From contig URWG01000097.1 of the NCBI GenBank assembly GCA_900551495.1, forward strand, positions 1 through 6,769: DNA of 6,769 bases. The letters run 5' to 3'. The notes below the pieces were generated by a model. The model had not been told where the DNA came from and did no database searches. It worked only from the letters and a program-made list of their open reading frames with translations. Origin of the DNA: an uncultured Eubacteriales bacterium. GTDB taxonomy: Bacteria; Bacillota; Clostridia; Oscillospirales; Oscillospiraceae. This document shows positions 1 through 6,635 of the stretch, piece by piece. The first letter of the stretch is position 1; every line of letters starts with the position of its first letter. Made by a program: the position numbers and the translations under genes.

Positions 1-930
1 CACCGCGCGGCGGCAGAAGCGCTCGGAGACCCGCCGCGCCTGCGTCATCGTTTTCGACGCGGCAAAGGGCGCGATCCCGCAGAGGGACGCCAAGGCATCT
101 GCGCCCTTTCCCGCATTTTGCAGCAGCTTTGCCGCGTACAGCCGCCGCATCTGCGCCCCGATCGCCGCCACAATGGGGATCGGCGCGGTCTGCATTTTCA
201 GAAGCACATGCAGCCGCTCGAGCGCGCGGTCATATTCGCGCTGCCCGAGCGCGTCGGTAATCTGAAACACCACCGCCTCCAGCGTCGGCTCCACAACGGC
301 GTCAATGTCGCTGCGAACGATCGTCTCCGCGCCGGAATAGGCGCAGATTTTCAGAATTTCACCGTGCAGCCGCGTCATGGACAGCCCGCACTGCTGCAAA
401 AGGTAGGTGCAAAGCTCGGGCGCGATCTGCTTTCCCGCGCTGCGGAAGTGCCGCGCGATCCACGGGCGGAGGTCCGTCTCGCTCTGATAGGCGAAATCTG
501 CAAGCACCGCGTTTTTCTCGATCGCCTCCCAAAGCTTTTTCTTCCGCTTGTCGGGCTTGAATTCCTCCGTGTGGACGACGAGGCAGCACTCGGACGGCAA
601 ATCGCTTAAAAGTGCCGTCAGCGTCTCGGTGTCGCCGCAGTCAAAGAGGTTGACATCCTCAACGAGCACCATGGAGCGGTCCGCCATCATCGGCAGCGCC
701 TGCAGCGCGTCGGACAGCGCCTGCAGCGAGAACGTCTCGTTGGTCAGCCGATGGAGGTTAAAGCTCTCGGTCAGCTCGTCGAGGAGCTGCTTTTTTATCT
801 CGCCGAGGTAGTAGCGCCGCAGATAGTCCTCCTGTCCCGAAAGGATATAGAACGACCCGAGCCGCTTTTCCCTGAGGTCTTTTTTCAGTTGTGCACAGCC
901 GGCACTGCTGCCGCTCGGTTTTGCTGCCAT
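1..930 (-). CDS. holA: DNA polymerase III delta subunit, HolA (3' end beyond window)
   Basis: Delta subunit of the clamp loader, which opens the beta sliding clamp and loads it on primed DNA with the tau/gamma and delta-prime subunits in the cytoplasm. Reading from the ATG at 930, 310 codons stay open to base 1. The N-terminus has the family pattern of a short strand followed by a GxE-type turn (FYILSGQEDYL, residues 27-37). Next comes the central AAA+-like region with a DKRKKLWEAI segment near residues 127-136, and then the C-terminal collar region (IPIVAAIGAQMRRLYAAKLL, residues 251-270). No Walker A motif is visible, as expected for delta, which does not hydrolyse ATP. Family members are about 330-350 residues, so I estimate some 20-40 C-terminal residues are missing. 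The start lies 4 bases after the comEC stop. Its ribosome binding site (GAGGT, 941-937, 6-base spacer) lies in the last comEC codons and its stop, which suggests translational coupling. The comEC-holA order is also found in Bacillus subtilis. Confidence 0.93.
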   Translation of the reverse strand, partial: MAAKPSGSSAGCAQLKKDLREKRLGSFYILSGQEDYLRRYYLGEIKKQLLDELTESFNLHRLTNETFSLQALSDALQALPMMADRSMVLVEDVNLFDCGDTETLTALLSDLPSECCLVVHTEEFKPDKRKKKLWEAIEKNAVLADFAYQSETDLRPWIARHFRSAGKQIAPELCTYLLQQCGLSMTRLHGEILKICAYSGAETIVRSDIDAVVEPTLEAVVFQITDALGQREYDRALERLHVLLKMQTAPIPIVAAIGAQMRRLYAAKLLQNAGKGADALASLCGIAPFAASKTMTQARRVSERFCRRAV

Positions 931-934
931 CGTA

Positions 935-3166
935 TTACCTCGTTATCGTAATGTCGCCGTTTTGATCGGTACGCAGGACGTCCGCCCCGACCGCCGCGAT
1001 CCGCTCAAGCACCTGACGCGTCGGATGCCCATAGCTGTTCTCGCCGACGGAAATCAGGACGAGCTGCGGCGAGGTATGCTCCAGCAGCGGCATACCCGTC
1101 GAATACTTGGAGCCGTGATGCCCCGCGATCAGGACCTCCGCACACGGAAGCGCATAGTCCCGCAGGAGCCGCCCCTCCGCTTCAATATCCATGTCACCGG
1201 TAATCAGTATATCACATTCGTCAAAGGACATCAACGCCGCAAGCCCGCAATTCGCGTCAAAACTTTCCGTGGGCGGATAAAGGCGCACCCGTGCCTCCCC
1301 CAATTCCAGCAAAAGCTCCGTATCGACGCAGACGATCTCCGTCCCCTCCCGCAGCGCGGCGGCAGCAATGCTATCGCGCGTTTCGTTCTCCGCTTCGATC
1401 TCAGGGAGGAACAGGCGCTTGACCGTCACGCGGTTCAAAAGCTGCTCGATGCCGCCGGTGTGGTCGGTATCGTAGTGCGTCAGAATCAGCGCGTCTACCG
1501 TACTGTCGCCTGAGGAGAGCAGCCGCCTTGCCAGCTTCTCCCCCGCGTGGTCGCCGTCACTGCCGCCGCAGTCAATCACAACGCGATAGCCGCCGTCCTG
1601 AAAATACAGGCATTGCCCCTGCCCGACGTCCAGCACGGTAAAGCGCGTCGTGCCCCCGTCGAGACGGCCAAAGAAGAACGTCGCACTAAGGGTCGCCAGC
1701 ACCGCCGCGACCAACACCCGCAAACGCAGCCGCTTTCGGAATACGATCGCCGCCGCAAGCATCAGGTAGGTCGTGCCGAGCCAAAGGCAGGCATAGAGAT
1801 TGTCCGTATACAGTGCCGCAAAGGGCAGCGACGCCAGCACGCGGACGGCAAAGCACACAAAGCGGACCGCTGCGGAAATCCCGATTGCGGGAAGGGCGCC
1901 GAGCGGTGTCCAAAGCATCCCGAGCAGCGCTGTCGCCGCACTTGTCGTAAAAATCAGGCTGATGAGCGGCAGCAGCAGCGCGTTGGTCACAATCGAGATC
2001 AGCGAGATCGTGCCGAAATAATACGCCACGAGCGGTGTCGTCAAAAGCGACGCGCCGAGCGAGGTGGAAACGGAAACGCTGAGCGTCCGCATCACACGGC
2101 GGTAAAGCTGCGGCGCGTGCTCATTGTCCGCGCCCGTCAGCGCCGTCATGCGTTTATAGAGCGACGGCGTGATGAGGAAAATCCCCGCCATTGCCAAGAA
2201 CGAAAGCTGTAGGCTCGCATTTGCCAGCGACCACGGGTTGAGCAGCAGGAGCACCAGCAGCGCAAAGCTCAGCGTCGTCGGCGCGTCATTTTCCCGCTGC
2301 AGGAGCGGTGCAAGCAGCAGGATCGTGTTCATCAATACCGCACGGGTCACGGACGGGGAAAAGCCCAGCATCGCCGCGAAAAATATCATCACGCCGATAC
2401 CGACCAATGCCGAAAGCCGCCGCCTCCGCAGGAGCAGCCGAATCGCACCGATCAGCAGCGAAACGTGCATTCCCGAGACGGCGATCACATGAGAAACGCC
2501 CGCAACGGAAAGCTCATTGCTCAGCGCGTAGCTCAGCCCGCTGCGGTCGCCCGTCAGGAGCGCACGGACGAATCCCTCGCTTTCGGGCGGAAAGAGCCGC
2601 GTGACCGTGCTGCGCAGATATGCTCCGGCAGCGGCGGGATACAGCAATACGGGCAGCGACGCCGCCTTTTCGACGGCATAATCCCCTTTTTGAAATACCA
2701 GCAGGGAAATATCGCGCGACTGAAAATACAGGTTGTCGTCCTGCCCGCTGACGTCCGTCACCTCTCCGCTGACCGTCACACGATCGCCGAGCGAGAGATT
2801 CATTGCGTCGGCGTCAAGGTAAAAATATGCCCGTCCGCCGCCGAGCCGTACCTCAACGCGGCAGCCGTAATCCGTCCGATCCGGCAGCAGGCAGACCTCA
2901 CCCGTCACGGTTCGGTTCTCGCCGCAGAGCGCTCGGAGGGGTACAAGCTTCCGTTGCTCGAAGCCCCAACTCCAAAGCAGTCCGAATGCCGCGCCGAATG
3001 CCAAAATTCTGACGCGTTTTGCACTGTCCGTTCGGATCGGCAGGAGAAGCAGCAGCACGACCGCACAGCCCAACGCCGCATAAAGCGCCGCCTGCGTCGG
3101 AAGCAGCCAAAGATACGCCGCAACCGCTGCGGTAAACGCTATGGTAAACAGCATCAGTCGCCGCAT
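935..3166 (-). CDS. comEC: ComEC/Rec2 family DNA internalisation channel protein
   Basis: Inner-membrane channel that carries single-stranded DNA into the cytoplasm during natural transformation; 743 residues, close to the usual 700-800. Domains in order: N-terminal hydrophobic segments (residues about 5-45 and 53-68), an OB-fold-like DUF4131 region (about 75-160), and the polytopic Competence domain (about 190-475) with LLTGDRSGLS at 203-212 and HVIAVSGMHVSLL at 226-238. A further membrane segment precedes a C-terminal metallo-beta-lactamase domain (about 506-743). That domain keeps its metal-site motifs: LDVGQGQ near 512-518, HYDTDHTGG at 564-572, TGD at 656-658, HHGS at 683-686 and YGHP at 712-715. 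In studied homologues this domain is proposed to degrade the non-transported strand. The ATG at 3166 follows a GGGGGAG ribosome binding site with a 5-base spacer. No comEA or comEB is next to it. The gene looks intact, but whether the organism is naturally competent cannot be told from this window. Confidence 0.96.
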   Translation of the reverse strand: MRRLMLFTIAFTAAVAAYLWLLPTQAALYAALGCAVVLLLLLPIRTDSAKRVRILAFGAAFGLLWSWGFEQRKLVPLRALCGENRTVTGEVCLLPDRTDYGCRVEVRLGGGRAYFYLDADAMNLSLGDRVTVSGEVTDVSGQDDNLYFQSRDISLLVFQKGDYAVEKAASLPVLLYPAAAGAYLRSTVTRLFPPESEGFVRALLTGDRSGLSYALSNELSVAGVSHVIAVSGMHVSLLIGAIRLLLRRRRLSALVGIGVMIFFAAMLGFSPSVTRAVLMNTILLLAPLLQRENDAPTTLSFALLVLLLLNPWSLANASLQLSFLAMAGIFLITPSLYKRMTALTGADNEHAPQLYRRVMRTLSVSVSTSLGASLLTTPLVAYYFGTISLISIVTNALLLPLISLIFTTSAATALLGMLWTPLGALPAIGISAAVRFVCFAVRVLASLPFAALYTDNLYACLWLGTTYLMLAAAIVFRKRLRLRVLVAAVLATLSATFFFGRLDGGTTRFTVLDVGQGQCLYFQDGGYRVVIDCGGSDGDHAGEKLARRLLSSGDSTVDALILTHYDTDHTGGIEQLLNRVTVKRLFLPEIEAENETRDSIAAAALREGTEIVCVDTELLLELGEARVRLYPPTESFDANCGLAALMSFDECDILITGDMDIEAEGRLLRDYALPCAEVLIAGHHGSKYSTGMPLLEHTSPQLVLISVGENSYGHPTRQVLERIAAVGADVLRTDQNGDITITR

Positions 3167-3195
3167 TGCCGCTCCCCCTCTCCGATAAAATCCGA

Positions 3196-3219
3196 GGCGG
3201 GCAATTTACTTTGCCCGCC
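3196..3219 (-). terminator. Hairpin between hinT and comEC, possible weak terminator or attenuator
   Basis: A perfect 9-bp GC-rich stem (GGCGGGCAA pairing with TTGCCCGCC) closes a 6-base loop. It begins 14 bases after the hinT stop and ends about 30 bases before the comEC start. In the direction of transcription it is followed by CTCGGATTTTATC, so the T-run is only four bases and starts five bases after the stem. That is poor for an intrinsic terminator. It could be a leaky terminator lowering comEC-holA expression, or an RNA stability or processing element. The hairpin is read directly; its role is inferred. Confidence 0.45.
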
Positions 3220-3232
3220 CCATAAAGACTCC

Positions 3233-3571
3233 TTAGTTAAAGCTCCCCAATTGCTTGCCGCCAAGCACATGGAAATGCAGGTGCGGCACGGTCTGTCCCG
3301 CATCGGCACCGCAGTTTGTGACAACGCGGTAGCCGTCGGAAAAGCCCAGCACGGCGGTCAGCTTGGTAATGACCGCAAAAATATGCCCGACGAGAGCGCA
3401 GTTTTCCTCATTGATCTTATTCGCGCCGCTCAGATGCTCCTTCGGCACGACGAGAAAATGCTGCGGTGCGAGCGGCTGGATGTCATAAAAGGCATAGCAC
3501 AGCTCGTCCTCATAAAGCTTCTTCGAGGGAATCTCCCCCGCAATGATCTTGCAGAAAATGCAGTCGTTCAT
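3233..3571 (-). CDS. hinT: HIT-family (HINT-type) nucleotide phosphoramidase/hydrolase
   Basis: Small cytosolic member of the histidine triad family. HINT-branch enzymes hydrolyse AMP-lysine and other purine nucleoside phosphoramidates, and can remove AMP from aminoacyl-adenylates. The protein has 112 residues, the normal size. The triad HLHFHVLGG lies at residues 97-105 with His97, His99 and His101; His99, the middle one, is the expected nucleophile. Cys4 and Cys7 (CIFC), together with His46 and His97, match the zinc-site positions of HINT proteins. The ATG at 3571 follows the ribosome binding site AAGGAGA with a 7-base spacer, and that site overlaps the alaS TAA stop, so the two genes are tightly coupled. 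Being next to a synthetase gene suits a role in clearing aminoacyl-AMP, but that link is inference; HIT genes occur in many contexts. The C-terminus (GGKQLGSFN) is short and ordinary. Symbols hit and hinT are both in use. Confidence 0.95.
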   Translation of the reverse strand: MNDCIFCKIIAGEIPSKKLYEDELCYAFYDIQPLAPQHFLVVPKEHLSGANKINEENCALVGHIFAVITKLTAVLGFSDGYRVVTNCGADAGQTVPHLHFHVLGGKQLGSFN

Positions 3572-3583
3572 CGGTCCGTCTCC

Positions 3584-6223
3584 TTATTTCATGTTCTTCA
3601 TAACGAAGTCGTCCACGAGCGCCAGCGCATTATCCAGCTTGAGCGCGTCCTTGCCGCCGCCCATCGCGGAGTCGGGCTTACCGCCGCCGCTTCCGCCGCA
3701 GGCAGTGCAGACCTCCTTGACCAGTGCGCCCGCCTTGATGCCCTTTTCGACGGCATTTTTCCCGCAGACCGCCAAAATGCTGATCTTTTCACCGCCGCAG
3801 CTTGCCAGCACCGCCACGACATTCGGGTCGCGGTCGCGGAGCTGATCGCCCATTTTGCGCAGATCGCCCGCGGCAATATCATTTTTCAGTGCCGTCAGGA
3901 CCTTCAGCTCACCGATGCTCTTGGCAGAGAACAGTACGCGGTCGATCTCGCCGCCGAGCAGCTTATCCTTCATGCGCTCCAGCTCCTGCCGCAGCTCCTT
4001 CATCTCGCCCATAATGCCGCGCGCACGCTGCATAAGCTCCTTCGGCGAGGTTTTCAGCTCGTTTGCCGCCGTCAGGATGACGCGGTTGAACTGCTCCATC
4101 TGCTCCATGACGCGCTTGCCGGTGTATGCCTCGATACGGCGCACACCGGAAGCCACGGAGCCTTCGGAGATAATGCGGAACGGACCGACCTTCGCGGTAT
4201 TGTCCAAATGCGTGCCGCCGCAGAACTCAAGCGAATCGTCGCCCATCTTGACCACGCGGACGGTATCGCCGTACTTTTCGCCGAACAGCGCCGTCGCGCC
4301 GAGCTTCTTTGCCTCCTCGATCGGCAGGACAAGCGTCTCGACATCCTCGCCGCGCAGGATCATTTCCATCACGTCGTTCGATACTGCCAGCAGCTCCTCC
4401 GGCGTGACAGCGGAGAAGTGGGTAAAGTCAAAGCGCAGATGATCCGGCTCCACAAGAGAGCCAGCCTGGTGGCAATGCTCGCCCAGCACACGGGTCAGCG
4501 CGGTTTGCAGCAGGTGCGTTGCCGTATGCGCACGGCAGATGGCACGTCTGCGCTCGGCATCGACCGCCGCCGTCACGGTATCGCCGATGGAGACCGTGCC
4601 GCTGACGACCTTGCCGTAGTGCATATACTTACCGCCCTTGTTCTTCTGAACATCCGTTACCGTAAAGCGGAAGCCCTCGGCAGTCAGCTCGCCCCGGTCT
4701 CCGATCTGACCGCCCATTTCGGCGTACATCGGCGTTTCGTCAAGGACGATGATCGCCTCCATGCCCTCGGAAACCGTTCCGCACAGCTCGTCGCCCAGAA
4801 CGATCGCCGTTACCTTGCCGTCCGCCGTCAGGCGGTCGTAGCCGACGAATTTGCTCTCGGGGACCTCCTTGCCGAATTCGACGCCTGCCCAGCCGAGATC
4901 GCCCAGTGCCTTCCGCGCTTCACGGGCACGCTGCTTCTGCTCCTTCATTTGGTTGGCAAATTCATTCTCATCCACCGTCATCCCCTGCTCGGCGACCATC
5001 TCTGCGGTCAGGTCGATCGGGAAGCCGTAGGTGTCGTAAAGCTTGAACGCATCCGCGCCGGAGAAGCAGCTCTCGCCCTTTTCCTTATGCCCCGCGAGCA
5101 TTTCGGAGAAAATCTTCATGCCGCCGTCAATCGTCTTGCAGAAATTCTCCTCCTCGGTCTGGATGACCTTCGTGATATACGACTGTTTTTCCCGCAGCTC
5201 GGGATACTGACATTCGTTTTCGTGCACGACCGTCTCCACAACCTTGTAGAGGAAGGGCTTGTCCACGCCGAGCAGCTTTCCGTGCCGCGCGGCACGACGG
5301 AGAAGGCGGCGCAGAACGTAGCCGCGTCCCTCGTTGGACGGCAGCACGCCGTCGCAGATAAGGAAGGTCGAGGCGCGGATATGGTCGGTGATAACGCGCA
5401 GAGAAACGTCCATCTTGTGGCTCTTGCCGTAGCTCGCACCGGTCAGCTCCGTGACCTTGTTCGTAATGTTCATTACGGTGTCAACGTCGAACAGACTGTC
5501 CACGTCCTGGCACACGACCGCAAGACGCTCCAAGCCCATGCCGGTGTCGATGTTCTTTTGCTTCAGCTCGGTATAGTTGCCCTTGCCGTCGTTGTCGAAC
5601 TGGGAAAAGACGTTGTTCCAAATTTCGATATAGCGGTCGCACTCGCAGCCGACCTTGCAGTCGGGCTTGCCGCAGCCGTACTTTTCACCGCGGTCATAAT
5701 AGACCTCGGAGCAGGGACCGCACGGACCGGAGCCGTGCTCCCAGAAGTTATCCTCCTTGCCGAAGCGGTAAATACGCTCGGCAGGAACGCCGATCTCCTT
5801 CGTCCAAACGTCGAAGGCTTCCTCGTCATTTTCGTAGATGGAGGGATACAGGCGGTTTTCGTCCAGCCCGACGACCTTCGTCAGAAACTCCCAGCACCAA
5901 GCCAGCGCCTCATGCTTGAAATAGTCGCCGAAGGAGAAGTTGCCCAGCATTTCAAAATAGGTGCCGTGGCGTGCCGTCTTGCCGATGTTGTCGATGTCGC
6001 CCGTGCGGATGCACTTCTGACAGGTGCAAACACGGTGACGCGGCGGCTCCTCCTCTCCGGTAAAATAGGGCTTCATCGGCGTCATGCCGGCGTTGATGAG
6101 CAGGATGGACTTGTCATGCTGCGGCACCAGCGGGAAACTCGGCAGGCGCAGATGTCCCTTGCTTTCAAAGAACGACAGGAACATCTCCCGCAGCTCGTTC
6201 AGACCGTACTTTTTCGTTTCCAT
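3584..6223 (-). CDS. alaS: Alanyl-tRNA synthetase
   Basis: Class II synthetase that charges tRNA-Ala and edits mischarged Ser/Gly-tRNA-Ala; cytoplasmic. From the ATG at 6223 it has 879 residues (Escherichia coli 875 and Bacillus subtilis 878 from memory). The catalytic core spans about 1-450, with LLINAGMTPMKPYF at 41-54, motif 2 around 73-102 (RTGDIDNIGKTARHG to the SFGDYF segment) and motif 3 DTGMGLERLA at 226-235. The editing domain carries the zinc ligands HTATH (566-570) and CGGTH (668-672). A coiled-coil stretch (about 730-757) leads to the C-Ala domain with glycine-rich GGSGGGKP at 843-850. The earlier in-frame ATG at 6436 would add 71 residues, but that segment is the T-box leader read as protein. 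The ATG at 6223 has a GGAGG site 7 bases upstream and matches the family N-terminus. An unusual cysteine cluster (C184, C189, C193, C195) lies between motifs 2 and 3. It is first in the operon alaS-hinT-comEC-holA and controlled by the upstream alanine T-box. Confidence 0.98.
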   Translation of the reverse strand: METKKYGLNELREMFLSFFESKGHLRLPSFPLVPQHDKSILLINAGMTPMKPYFTGEEEPPRHRVCTCQKCIRTGDIDNIGKTARHGTYFEMLGNFSFGDYFKHEALAWCWEFLTKVVGLDENRLYPSIYENDEEAFDVWTKEIGVPAERIYRFGKEDNFWEHGSGPCGPCSEVYYDRGEKYGCGKPDCKVGCECDRYIEIWNNVFSQFDNDGKGNYTELKQKNIDTGMGLERLAVVCQDVDSLFDVDTVMNITNKVTELTGASYGKSHKMDVSLRVITDHIRASTFLICDGVLPSNEGRGYVLRRLLRRAARHGKLLGVDKPFLYKVVETVVHENECQYPELREKQSYITKVIQTEEENFCKTIDGGMKIFSEMLAGHKEKGESCFSGADAFKLYDTYGFPIDLTAEMVAEQGMTVDENEFANQMKEQKQRAREARKALGDLGWAGVEFGKEVPESKFVGYDRLTADGKVTAIVLGDELCGTVSEGMEAIIVLDETPMYAEMGGQIGDRGELTAEGFRFTVTDVQKNKGGKYMHYGKVVSGTVSIGDTVTAAVDAERRRAICRAHTATHLLQTALTRVLGEHCHQAGSLVEPDHLRFDFTHFSAVTPEELLAVSNDVMEMILRGEDVETLVLPIEEAKKLGATALFGEKYGDTVRVVKMGDDSLEFCGGTHLDNTAKVGPFRIISEGSVASGVRRIEAYTGKRVMEQMEQFNRVILTAANELKTSPKELMQRARGIMGEMKELRQELERMKDKLLGGEIDRVLFSAKSIGELKVLTALKNDIAAGDLRKMGDQLRDRDPNVVAVLASCGGEKISILAVCGKNAVEKGIKAGALVKEVCTACGGSGGGKPDSAMGGGKDALKLDNALALVDDFVMKNMK

Positions 6224-6230
6224 TGTTTCT

Positions 6231-6235
6231 CCTCC
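6231..6235 (-). promoter_or_regulatory. alaS ribosome binding site (decides the start codon)
   Basis: GGAGG read on the minus strand, 7 bases before the ATG at 6223 and just after the T-box terminator. It fixes the alaS start at METKKYGLNE and rules out the longer frame opening inside the leader. Confidence 0.85.
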
Positions 6236-6239
6236 GAAT

Positions 6240-6274
6240 AAAAATAGACCCCACCCCCGGAATAGGGGCGAGGC
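6240..6274 (-). terminator. Intrinsic terminator of the alaS T-box leader
   Basis: On the minus strand GCCTCGCCCC (6274-6265) pairs with GGGGTGGGGT (6257-6248) around a 7-base loop, giving ten pairs of which three are G-U. A TTTTT run at 6244-6240 follows. This is the regulated terminator expected when uncharged tRNA-Ala is scarce. The G-rich arm could also shift register by one base. Confidence 0.85.
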
Positions 6275-6471
6275 TTGCTCGCGGTACCACCCTAATTGCC
6301 GCGTAATGGCGCGGCATCTCGACATTCGGTAACGGGAATGGACCGTCCCGCTCGTCACGGGCAGCTCAGAAGTGGCGATCCGTGCGGTAAGGCTGCGGGG
6401 CTTGCACCGTCCCCCGCTCGCTCCAGCCGCCGTCATGGATTGGCTTCCTCAACGCGATTGTTGCAGTATAC
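6248..6471 (-). ncRNA. T-box riboswitch leader, alanine-specific
   Basis: This 5' leader senses the charging of tRNA-Ala and lets transcription enter alaS when uncharged tRNA binds. The hallmark T-box 14-mer AGGGTGGTACCGCG is at 6293-6280, with the tRNA-acceptor-binding bases TGGT, which fit an ACCA end (discriminator A). Stem I occupies about 6450-6365. Its base pairs GAAG (6447-6444) with CTTC (6372-6369), and its distal part pairs GGCTG (6428-6424) with CAGCC (6395-6391). ATGA at 6436-6433 and GGTGCAAGC at 6408-6400 resemble the conserved stem I bulge and terminal-loop motifs. The likely specifier codon is GCC (Ala) at 6376-6374, followed by the customary purine, an A at 6373. A short stem III (CGGGA with TCCCG) and the linker lead to the antiterminator and terminator. 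All pairing was done by eye; the 5' boundary is the predicted transcription start. Confidence 0.95.
6280..6303 (-). promoter_or_regulatory. T-box antiterminator element
   Basis: CGCGG (6303-6299) pairs with CCGCG (6284-6280), enclosing the AGGGTGGTA bulge that binds the tRNA acceptor end. The same CGCGG, extended to CGCGGCA (6303-6297), also pairs perfectly with TGCCGCG (6316-6310) just upstream in the transcript, a 7-bp hairpin with a CCATTA loop. That hairpin competes directly with the antiterminator. Confidence 0.8.
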
Positions 6472-6477
6472 GTGTTC

Positions 6478-6506
6478 ATATTAGCAAAGACGCCCTATTT
6501 TGTCAA
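6478..6506 (-). promoter_or_regulatory. Sigma-A promoter of the alaS operon
   Basis: Minus strand: -35 TTGACA (6506-6501, full consensus), a 17-base spacer, and -10 TAATAT (6483-6478, one base from TATAAT). The predicted transcription start near 6471 places the whole T-box stem I inside the transcript. Confidence 0.88.
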
Positions 6507-6564
6507 CCGTTATTCTCCGCGTGCGGCAAAAGAACGGAAAAATATAAAAAAACGAGAAAACCTC
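6507..6564. other. Spacer between divergent promoters
   Basis: No gene. It separates the two TTGACA boxes by 58 bases. The left part holds nested inverted repeats (CCGTT 6507-6511 with AACGG 6533-6537; TTCT 6513-6516 with AGAA 6531-6534; CCGC-GT-GCGG 6517-6526). The right part (6537-6560) is A-rich on the plus strand and may act as an UP-like element for the rightward promoter. Confidence 0.5.
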
Positions 6565-6593
6565 TTGACAAGCAGTACTTTTTTCAGTATATT
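6565..6593 (+). promoter_or_regulatory. Sigma-A promoter of the alcohol dehydrogenase gene
   Basis: -35 TTGACA (6565-6570, full consensus), a 17-base spacer, and -10 TATATT (6588-6593, close to consensus). The predicted transcription start is near 6600, inside the inverted repeat at 6597-6616, leaving a leader of about 45 bases. A strong basal promoter with a dyad on its start site suggests control by a repressor. Confidence 0.85.
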
Positions 6594-6596
6594 GTA

Positions 6597-6616
6597 ATCG
6601 ATACAAGCGTATCGAT
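6597..6616. promoter_or_regulatory. Perfect inverted repeat at the adh start site, likely repressor operator
   Basis: ATCGATAC-AAGC-GTATCGAT: two perfect 8-base arms around a 4-base centre, beginning 4 bases after the -10 box and covering the predicted +1. This position suits a dimeric repressor blocking RNA polymerase. Flanking bases extend the symmetry about the same centre (see findings). No regulator gene is in view and I do not recognise the motif as that of a specific family. Confidence 0.65.
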
Positions 6617-6628
6617 AAAACTATACTC

Positions 6629-6635
6629 AAAGGAG
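6629..6635 (+). promoter_or_regulatory. adh ribosome binding site
   Basis: AAAGGAG with a 9-base spacer to the ATG at 6645. A second in-frame ATG at 6636 directly abuts this site and cannot be served by it, so 6645 is the start; this also matches the family N-terminus MKGFAMLGI. Confidence 0.85.

Noticed and set aside
118..951. Plus-strand and other minus-strand open frames within 118-951
   Set aside because: They overlap the clear holA frame, have arginine- and serine-rich out-of-frame composition, and show no family motifs.
962..2604. Plus-strand open frames over comEC (962-1513, 1547-2212, 2169-2492 and others)
   Set aside because: All are shadows of comEC, whose membrane segments and metal-site motifs are continuous across the region.
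2465..6241. A 1258-codon plus-strand open frame across comEC, hinT and alaS
   Set aside because: It is in exact antiparallel register with all three minus-strand genes, which share one frame. It stays open only because those genes avoid the codons TTA, CTA and TCA in this stretch, as expected in a GC-rich genome. Its product resembles no family I know, and the minus-strand products are unmistakable.
6224..6436. N-terminal extension of AlaRS from the in-frame ATG at 6436
   Set aside because: These codons cover T-box stem I, the antiterminator and the terminator. There is no ribosome binding site fitting 6436, while GGAGG precedes 6223 and the family N-terminus starts there.
6571..6591. AGTA repeated 12 bases apart (6574 and 6586) as a direct-repeat binding site
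   Set aside because: Four shared bases are too few to support a repeat; the second copy is better explained as the outer arm of the dyad and the -10 region.
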